Shown here: piece by piece, positions 58,671-64,000 of the stretch
Position numbering within the stretch: the stretch's first letter is position 1
Layout of the letters: every line of letters begins with the position of its first letter
Assembly: GCF_001984195.1 (NCBI RefSeq)
Contig: NZ_MTQN01000009.1
Coordinates: 186,001 to 250,000 of the forward strand
DNA: 64,000 nt
Direction: 5' to 3'
Source: Kribbella sp. ALI-6-A
GTDB taxonomy: Bacteria; Actinomycetota; Actinomycetes; Propionibacteriales; Kribbellaceae
Notes under the pieces: model-generated
Database searches by the model: none
What the model was told of the DNA's origin: nothing
What the model saw: the letters and a program-made list of their open reading frames with translations, nothing else
Position numbers and translations under genes: made by a program

Positions 58671-59668
58671 GCACTCTGCCCCGCCGCGCGTTCCTCGGTC
58701 TCGCCGCCACCACGGTCGTTGCCGGCTGCAACGACACGCGGGTGCCGGACGCGTCCCCGGTGGTCGCGGCCGACTCGCAGCCGACGACGAGCCCGGCCAG
58801 CACCCCGAAGGCCAAACCGGTCAGCAGCCGGCCGCCCGCGCCCAGCGAGCTCGGTGTGGTCCCGGTCCTGATGCACCACCGGATGGCGACCTCGGTCAGC
58901 GGTGAGTACGACATGACGCCGGCGTTCTTCCGGGCCGAGCTGGAACGCCTCTACCGGGAGAACTACTTCCCGATCCGCACCATCGACCTGGTCCGCCGCG
59001 ACTTGTCCGCCGTGCCGGTGGGCAAGACGCCGGTCGTGCTCACCTTCGACGACAGCACGCCCGGCCAGTTCGCGCTGGACGCCGCCGGGCGGGTCGTGCC
59101 GGACACCGCGGTCGGCATCATGCTCGCTTTCCAGGCGCGCCACCCCGACTTCCCGGCGGTCGGGTCGTTCTACCTCAACAAGTCGCCGTTCGGCTTGCCG
59201 GCCAGTGAAGTCGGCCGGGCGCTGAAGTACCTGAACGACCTCGGCTGCGAGCTGGGCAACCACACCTGGGACCACCCGAACCTGCGCCAGCTCGGCACCG
59301 CCGAGGCCGAGAGCGAGATCGGGCGCCTGGCCGCGATGATCTCCGCCGCCGTCCCGGCCGCGTCCGCGCGGACGATCGCACTGCCGCTCGGCGTGCACCC
59401 GCGCGACCGGCGCATCCTGGCCGCCGGCGGACGCGGCAGTACGGCGTACAAGAACGAGGGGGTGCTGCTGGTCGGCGCCGGGCCCTGCCCGTCGCCGTAC
59501 AGCAAGAGCTTCGACCCGATGGCGATCCCGCGGATCCGGTGCAGCTCGTACCAGGGTGGCCAGGGCAACCTGTTGATGGACTACTGGTTGGACAAGCTGG
59601 CCCGGGCTCCGCACCTGAAGTTCGTGGCCGCGAGCAACAACGGCAACGTCGTCGTCCCGAAGGCCTGA
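58667..59668 (+). CDS. Polysaccharide deacetylase, Tat-exported lipoprotein
   Basis: 333 residues. The N-terminus combines a twin-arginine motif (PRRAFLGLAATTVVAGC) with a lipobox, so lipidation at Cys21 after Tat export is likely. A Ser/Pro/Thr linker follows to about residue 60. The NodB-type domain has a metal-site TFDDS (Asp128, Asp129) and HTWDHPNL (His199, His203). It probably removes N-acetyl groups from a surface glycan. Unusual points are Ser in place of Gly after the DD pair and an altered second half. Translationally coupled to the preceding lipoprotein gene. Confidence 0.82.
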   Translation: MSTLPRRAFLGLAATTVVAGCNDTRVPDASPVVAADSQPTTSPASTPKAKPVSSRPPAPSELGVVPVLMHHRMATSVSGEYDMTPAFFRAELERLYRENYFPIRTIDLVRRDLSAVPVGKTPVVLTFDDSTPGQFALDAAGRVVPDTAVGIMLAFQARHPDFPAVGSFYLNKSPFGLPASEVGRALKYLNDLGCELGNHTWDHPNLRQLGTAEAESEIGRLAAMISAAVPAASARTIALPLGVHPRDRRILAAGGRGSTAYKNEGVLLVGAGPCPSPYSKSFDPMAIPRIRCSSYQGGQGNLLMDYWLDKLARAPHLKFVAASNNGNVVVPKA

Positions 59669-59675
59669 GCCCGGC

Positions 59676-60440
59676 TCAGTACTGGACTCCGCGGGTCAGC
59701 GCACCGTCGATGACCAGGTTGGTCCCGCTGACGAAGCTGGCGGCGGGACTGGCCAGGAACACGACGCCGTTCGCGATCTCCTCCGGGCGGGCCATCCGGC
59801 CGGTCGGGTTGAGCGCGAGGGAGTCGGCGAACAGCTGCGGGTTGCCGCTTTCGACCGACTCCCAGACGCCGCCCGGAAAGTAGGTGTTGCCCGGCGAGAC
59901 CGTGTTCGCGCGGATTCCCCGGCCGGCCAGCTGGAAGGCCAGCCCCTGGGTGTAGTGCACGATCGCGGCCTTGAAGGTCCCGTACGGGCCGGCGGCGAAG
60001 TCGATCTCGCGGGCCGACACGCTCGACACGGTGACGATCGACGGCGCCCGGCTCTGGCCGAGGAACGGCATCGCCGCCTCGACCATCCGGACCGTGCCCA
60101 TCAGGTCGACCTCGAAGCTCTGCTTCCAGGGCTCCTCGCCCTCGACGCCGATCGCGAGCGCGCTGACGTTGGCCACCACGATGTCGATCCCGCCGAGCTC
60201 GGCGGCGCTGTCGGTCACCCAGCGGGTCAGCGCCGGGCCGTCGCCGATGTCGAGCGCCGTACCAGTGACTGTCGCGCCGCGGCCGCGCAGCTGTTCGACA
60301 GCGGCGGCGACGTCGCTCTCGGTGCGCGCGCAGAAGGCGACCGAGGCGCCTTCGGCGGTCAGCCCTTCGACGACCGCCCGCCCGATGCCCTTCGTCCCAC
60401 CGGTGACCAGAGCCCGCAGGCCCTTCAGCTGGAGATCCAC
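59676..60440 (-). CDS. Short-chain dehydrogenase/reductase
   Basis: 254 residues. TGGTKGIGR nucleotide motif, CARTE (NADP-type Arg), catalytic Ser in TVSSVSA and Tyr-x-x-x-Lys in YGTFKAA, and the C-terminal classical block GRMARPEEIANGVVFLASPAASFVSGTNLVIDGALTRG. The NNAG motif is replaced by VANVSA. GTG start with AAGGAG ten bases upstream. Substrate unknown; stands alone on the minus strand, with its stop eight bases from the convergent deacetylase gene. Confidence 0.9.
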   Translation of the reverse strand: MDLQLKGLRALVTGGTKGIGRAVVEGLTAEGASVAFCARTESDVAAAVEQLRGRGATVTGTALDIGDGPALTRWVTDSAAELGGIDIVVANVSALAIGVEGEEPWKQSFEVDLMGTVRMVEAAMPFLGQSRAPSIVTVSSVSAREIDFAAGPYGTFKAAIVHYTQGLAFQLAGRGIRANTVSPGNTYFPGGVWESVESGNPQLFADSLALNPTGRMARPEEIANGVVFLASPAASFVSGTNLVIDGALTRGVQY

Positions 60441-60525
60441 CGCTCACCAACTCCTTCAGGCCGTGCTGCCGAGTCGTCCCAGAGTAGAGGAGCCCTCCAC
60501 CCTTGCGGCGCGGAAACTCCCCGGC

Positions 60526-61323
60526 CTATCCGGCGGCGGGGACCCTGCCGATCGAGACGAGATACTCGGCCGACACGCTCAGCGAGCCGTCGGTGGCCGT
60601 GTTCCACTCGTTGTCGAAGGCAATGATGGCGTCGCGCAGGGCCGGCCAGTCCGGACCGAGCGCCTGCCGGGCCGTCACCAGCGGGCCGAAGTTCTCGGCG
60701 TAGAAGTCGGCGAACTGCTCGACCGACGGCGCGGTCAGCACCACCTCGTCGGTGTGGAAGGTGAAGTCCACGCCAGGGATCATCTCCCGGACGTGCTCGG
60801 GTTCGCCCCACGCGACCGGCCGCGGGCCGCTGGAGGCGGGCACCGGGAGATGCCGGCCGACCACCTCGAACATTCGGCCGGCGTACCCGGTCGGCAGCCA
60901 GGCGGTCACCGCGATCGTGCCGCCGGGCCGGCACACCCGGGCCAGTTCCGCGCCGGCCTTGGCGTGGTCCGGCGCGAACATGTGCCCGAACGTCGAGAAC
61001 ACCCGGTCGAACCGGTCGTCGTCGAACGGCAGCTCCGCCGCGTCGGCCTCGACCCACTCGATCTCGACGCCCGCCTCGGCCGCGCGGCGCCGCCCGGCCA
61101 CGAAGTGCTGCGGCGCCAGGTCGCAGCCGACCACCGTCGCCCCGCGCTGCGCCGCCGGGATCGCGATCGAGCTGCCCGAACCGGTCGCGACGTCCAGCAC
61201 CTCGTCCGACGGACCGACCCCGACCTCGTCCAGCAGCTTCGGACCGACGCCCGCGATCAGCGTGGCCACCGCGTCCCAGCTGCCCGCGCTCCACATCGCC
61301 CTGTTCTGCTCGCGCTCGTCCAT
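60526..61323 (-). CDS. Class I SAM-dependent methyltransferase
   Basis: 265 residues. EVLDVATGSGSSIAIPAAQRGATVVGCDLAPQHF holds motif I (the glycine loop) and the acidic residue binding the SAM ribose. VEADAAELPFDDDRFDRVFSTFGHMFAPDH is motif II/post-II, and ARVCRPGGTIAVTAW motif III. It resembles the UbiE/Coq5 type. Substrate not evident. Start ATG 61323 has only a weak ribosome site. Divergent from the DinB gene, 63 bases away. Confidence 0.88.
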   Translation of the reverse strand: MDEREQNRAMWSAGSWDAVATLIAGVGPKLLDEVGVGPSDEVLDVATGSGSSIAIPAAQRGATVVGCDLAPQHFVAGRRRAAEAGVEIEWVEADAAELPFDDDRFDRVFSTFGHMFAPDHAKAGAELARVCRPGGTIAVTAWLPTGYAGRMFEVVGRHLPVPASSGPRPVAWGEPEHVREMIPGVDFTFHTDEVVLTAPSVEQFADFYAENFGPLVTARQALGPDWPALRDAIIAFDNEWNTATDGSLSVSAEYLVSIGRVPAAG

Positions 61324-61374
61324 CTGCTCATCATGTGACTCGGCTCGCGGAAGCGGAATGTCCTGGAGCGGTTT

Positions 61375-61380
61375 TAGGGT
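61375..61380 (+). promoter_or_regulatory. -10 element of leaderless promoter (DinB gene)
   Basis: TAGGGT, six bases, then ATG 61387. Confidence 0.5.
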
Positions 61381-61386
61381 GACGGT

Positions 61387-62127
61387 ATGGACGAGTTGCG
61401 ACTGAGCGACGCGCGGCTGCGCGGGGTGGCGATCAGCGACGTACAGGTCCGTGGTGGCAGCCTGTACCGCGGCAAGCTGTACGGCCTGGAGTTGTGTGAC
61501 GTGGAGATCACCGGTGAACTGCGCAACGTCACCGTGAACGGCGTCGACATCGCGCCGCTGATCGACGCCGAGCTCAACCGCCGGATGCCCGAACGCGCGA
61601 AGATGCGGCCCGAGAACGCCGACGGGTTCCGCGAGGCGTGGTCGATCCTGGAGCGCCTGTGGGACGGCACGGTCGCTCGCGCCCGGACGTTTCCCGAGGC
61701 CGACCTGCACCGCAGCGTCGGCGAGGAGTGGTCGTTCGTCCAGACGCTGCGACACCTCTGTTTCGCCAGTGACGCCTGGGTCGCCCGGGCGATCCTCGGC
61801 GATCCGTCGCCGTGGCATCCGCTCGACCTGCCGTGGGACGAAGCGCCCGGCTGGCCCGGCATCCCGTGGGACCGCGAGGCCCGCCCGTCCCTCGACGAGG
61901 TCCTGGCCGTCCGCGCCGAACGCCAGGCGATGGTCCGCGAGGTGATCGCCGGCCTCACCGACGCCCAACTGGCCTCGACGGTGACGCAGACCGCGCCCGG
62001 CTGGCCCGTGCTCGAGGATTTCCCGCTGCGCGAATGTCTGGACATCGTGCTCATCGAGGAATGGGAGCATCGCCAGTACGCCGAACGCGACCTGACCGCG
62101 CTCGCCGAACAACCACCCGCCGGCTGA
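61387..62127 (+). CDS. DinB-family protein with N-terminal repeat-like segment
   Basis: 246 residues. Residues 1-60 are strand repeats of the pentapeptide-like form (LRLSDARLRGVAISDVQVRGGSLYRGKLYGLELCDVEITGEL). From about 75 a four-helix DinB/YfiT bundle begins, with metal ligands probably in WSFVQTLRHLCFASDAW (His) and LIEEWEHRQYAERDL (His). DinB-fold proteins are thiol-dependent transferases or metalloenzymes; in actinobacteria several use mycothiol (MST family), and mshC is in this window. Here the link to mycothiol is only suggestive. Confidence 0.8.
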   Translation: MDELRLSDARLRGVAISDVQVRGGSLYRGKLYGLELCDVEITGELRNVTVNGVDIAPLIDAELNRRMPERAKMRPENADGFREAWSILERLWDGTVARARTFPEADLHRSVGEEWSFVQTLRHLCFASDAWVARAILGDPSPWHPLDLPWDEAPGWPGIPWDREARPSLDEVLAVRAERQAMVREVIAGLTDAQLASTVTQTAPGWPVLEDFPLRECLDIVLIEEWEHRQYAERDLTALAEQPPAG

Positions 62128-62132
62128 AGGCT

Positions 62133-62642
62133 CTAGCGGGAGATCCCGACCCCGCTGCGCGCGTCACGCCCGTACTTCGCTAGCTCGGCCGGCAGGTCGA
62201 GCGGGGCCACTCCGACCTTCGCCCGGTCGGCGTCGGTCAGCAGATCGGCTGGAATCAGCCAAACGATCTCGAACTCCAGCCCGTCGGGGTCCTTGCCGTA
62301 CAGCGACTTCGTCGTCCCGTGGTCCGACTTGCCGACCAGCGCACCGGCCGCACTCAGCTTCTGCTCCAGGTCGGCGAGGTCGCCGAGCGTGTCGACCTCC
62401 CAAGCGAGGTGGTAGAGCCCGACCGTCGCCCGGCCCGCGAGTGATGGCCCGGCCTGCGCGCCGATCTCGAACAGCCCGAGGTCGTGGTCGTTGGCCGACC
62501 CCGGGGCCCGCAGGAACGCGCCGCCCCGAAAGGAGTCCCCGACCTCGGTGTAGCCGAACCCGAGCACGTCGCGGTAGAACCCGACGCTGCGCTCCAGGTC
62601 CCCGACGTACAGCACCGCGTGATTCAGCCGAAAGATCGCCAT
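62133..62642 (-). CDS. VOC-family (glyoxalase/dioxygenase-like) protein
   Basis: 169 residues. IFRLNHAVLYVGDLERSVGFYRDVLGFGYTEVG is the first beta-alpha-beta-beta-beta module, with a metal-ligand His in NHAVLYV. GLYHLAWEVDTLGDLADLEQKLSAAG is the second, with its His, and YGKDPDGLEFEIVW carries the terminal Glu. Three ligands (2 His, 1 Glu) fit an extradiol dioxygenase-like or fosfomycin-type metal site. GGGAG lies eight bases before the ATG. Substrate unknown. Confidence 0.88.
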   Translation of the reverse strand: MAIFRLNHAVLYVGDLERSVGFYRDVLGFGYTEVGDSFRGGAFLRAPGSANDHDLGLFEIGAQAGPSLAGRATVGLYHLAWEVDTLGDLADLEQKLSAAGALVGKSDHGTTKSLYGKDPDGLEFEIVWLIPADLLTDADRAKVGVAPLDLPAELAKYGRDARSGVGISR

Positions 62643-62758
62643 GTCCCCAACTCCCTGGTCGCCACTACCCACCACAGTAGTTGAACACTCAATGTGCGCG
62701 CCGCACCTGGACCGGATCCGGCGGACAATGGGTCGAGTTGCCCGCTGAAAGGACAGTG

Positions 62759-64000
62759 ATGCGCGCGAGGGACGAGAACCGCCCGGGAATCCTGGTCCCT
62801 CATCTCGGCTACGGCGCCGGCGCCGCGAAGGCGGTGATCGCGGTCGTGCCCGACGGCCCCCTGGTCGCGGAGCTGGTCGGCCCCCACCGGATGAAGCTGA
62901 CCCCCGGCCCGGTCGAGCGAGTGCCGGGCTGGACCGGCGGACCTTACTCGCGCATCCCGCTGCCCGACGTACTGGAGCCGGGGACGTACTCCGTCCGCGT
63001 CGTCGCCGGCGAACAGGAACTGGTGTCCGAGCCGTTCGTGATCGCGCCCGAGCGACTGCAGCGGCAGACGATGTCCGACGTCCTGGCCTACTTCAAGGCG
63101 ATGCGGTCCAGCGGTGAGATCGACCGCAAGGACCGCGCGGCCCGCTTGTGGGGCGACGACTCCGGTACGACGGTCGACGCGCGCGGCGGCTGGCTCGACG
63201 CGAGTGGCGACACGAGCAAGTTCCTGTCGCACTTGACCTACACGTCGACGATGAGCCCACAGCAGATCCCGCTCTGCGCGTGGGCGATGATGGCGGCGCG
63301 GGACCAACTCGGCGCGGCGCTGACCAAGGTGCTCGGCGCGCGCCTTCGGGACGAAGCGCTCTGGGGCGCGGACTTCCTGCTCCGCTTCCGATCGCCCGAG
63401 GGATACTTCTACACGGGCATCTTCGACGCGCTCACGAAGCGGCTGGACGAGCGTGTGATCACCGCGCCGCTGCAGGACTGCGTCCGCACCAGCCGCTACC
63501 AGGCGGCGTACCGGCACGGTGGTGGGCCGGCGATCGCGGCGCTCGCTCGCGCCTCCACCCTCGACGACGACGGCGACCACAGCCGCGCCGAATACCTGAC
63601 CGCCGCGCGCGAAGGCTTCGAGCATCTGGAGCAGCACAACCTGGAGTACCTGTTCGACGGCACCGAGTCGATCGTCGACGACTACACAGCCCTGCTCGCC
63701 GCGACCGAACTCGTCGCCGCCGGCGAAACCGGCGGCCCACTAGAGGCCGCCCGCCGCCGAGCCGCCTCCCTCACCCAGCGCTATGTAGGCGAGACTCCCG
63801 GCTGGTTCCGCGCCGACGAGCTCGGCCGGCCGTTCTTCCACGCGGCCGAACCCGGCCTGCCGATCCTCGCCCTGCTCCGCTTCGCCGAGATCCTGCCGGA
63901 CACCCCGGAAGCCGAGCCCGCCCGCCGGACCGCCGTCCAGGCCATGCACGACGTCCTCGAGCGCACGGCGTCCGTTCCCAATCCCTTCGGTTATCCGCGC
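62759..64000 (+). CDS. GH9-like glycoside hydrolase with N-terminal Ig-like domain, C-terminus outside window
   Basis: 414 residues visible, open at the window end. ATG with AAAGGA five bases upstream and no signal peptide. Residues about 10-100 resemble the cellulase N-terminal Ig-like domain (FVIAPERL ends it). The alpha/alpha barrel then starts with GGWLDASGD (Asp147, Asp151), equivalent to the GG-x-x-DAGD segment that holds the GH9 catalytic bases, but with one extra residue. FLSHLTYTSTMSPQQIPLCAWAMM and YQAAYRHGGGPAIAALARAS continue the barrel. The catalytic Glu would lie beyond the end. Likely a cytoplasmic beta-glycosidase for imported oligosaccharides rather than a secreted cellulase. 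Confidence 0.65.
   Translation, partial: MRARDENRPGILVPHLGYGAGAAKAVIAVVPDGPLVAELVGPHRMKLTPGPVERVPGWTGGPYSRIPLPDVLEPGTYSVRVVAGEQELVSEPFVIAPERLQRQTMSDVLAYFKAMRSSGEIDRKDRAARLWGDDSGTTVDARGGWLDASGDTSKFLSHLTYTSTMSPQQIPLCAWAMMAARDQLGAALTKVLGARLRDEALWGADFLLRFRSPEGYFYTGIFDALTKRLDERVITAPLQDCVRTSRYQAAYRHGGGPAIAALARASTLDDDGDHSRAEYLTAAREGFEHLEQHNLEYLFDGTESIVDDYTALLAATELVAAGETGGPLEAARRRAASLTQRYVGETPGWFRADELGRPFFHAAEPGLPILALLRFAEILPDTPEAEPARRTAVQAMHDVLERTASVPNPFGYPR

Overview
This is a 64 kb stretch of a high-GC actinobacterial chromosome. Evidence for that includes mycothiol ligase MshC, the DUF3090/SCO1664-family/phosphatase cluster next to it, UppP, F420-type LLM oxidoreductase, RNase J, DUF5997, DUF5703 and choice-of-anchor P families. 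Very many genes have a TANNNT -10 box six or seven bases before the start codon, the signature of leaderless transcription. A Kribbella-like or Nocardioides-like soil actinomycete fits best, but that is inference. Coding density is about 95 percent, and no gap between genes exceeds about 210 bases. I saw no rRNA, tRNA, CRISPR array, insertion sequence or prophage.

Layout. 1-9.5 kb: the N-terminal part of a sugar ABC permease, a secreted Asp-box beta-propeller, a small lipoprotein, a RecB-type nuclease, RNase J and a two-gene LolD/FtsX-type ABC exporter. 9.5-19.5 kb: glycerol use. An IclR regulator sits with a first glycerol kinase, and a separate glpF-glpK-glpD operon on the minus strand has a canonical promoter with a 19-bp palindrome just upstream. 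Between them lie two tandem GNAT acetyltransferases (one frameshifted) and a TetR/oxidoreductase pair. 19.6-21.5 kb: a decayed SigE-family sigma/anti-sigma locus, followed by a free-standing sigma region 4. 21.6-29.5 kb: a complete dipeptide/oligopeptide ABC importer operon (permease, binding protein, permease, two ATPases) and a second binding protein that follows a HAD phosphatase gene.

30-46 kb: PAC2 protein, hydrolase, a MerR/polysaccharide deacetylase pair, L,D-transpeptidase, choice-of-anchor P protein, two AraC-regulator/reductase pairs, MshC, the phosphatase-DUF3090-SCO1664 operon, CorA, UppP coupled to an LLM oxidoreductase, and an aldo/keto reductase. 46-64 kb: DUF5703, RecQ, an MFS/LysR pair, M20 peptidase, a Tat-exported alpha carbonic anhydrase, DUF5997 with a LysR effector domain that has no HTH, SDRs, an iron-siderophore binding protein under an iron box, a DUF2975/XRE pair, a coupled pair of surface lipoproteins, a methyltransferase, DinB and VOC proteins, and the start of a GH9-like glycosidase.

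The main themes are uptake of glycerol, peptides, sugars and iron, cell-envelope biogenesis and thiol/redox metabolism. The least ordinary parts are the split sigma locus, the conserved uncharacterised genes beside MshC, the HTH-less LysR domain paired with DUF5997, and the Tat-lipoprotein deacetylase coupled to an unrecognised lipoprotein.
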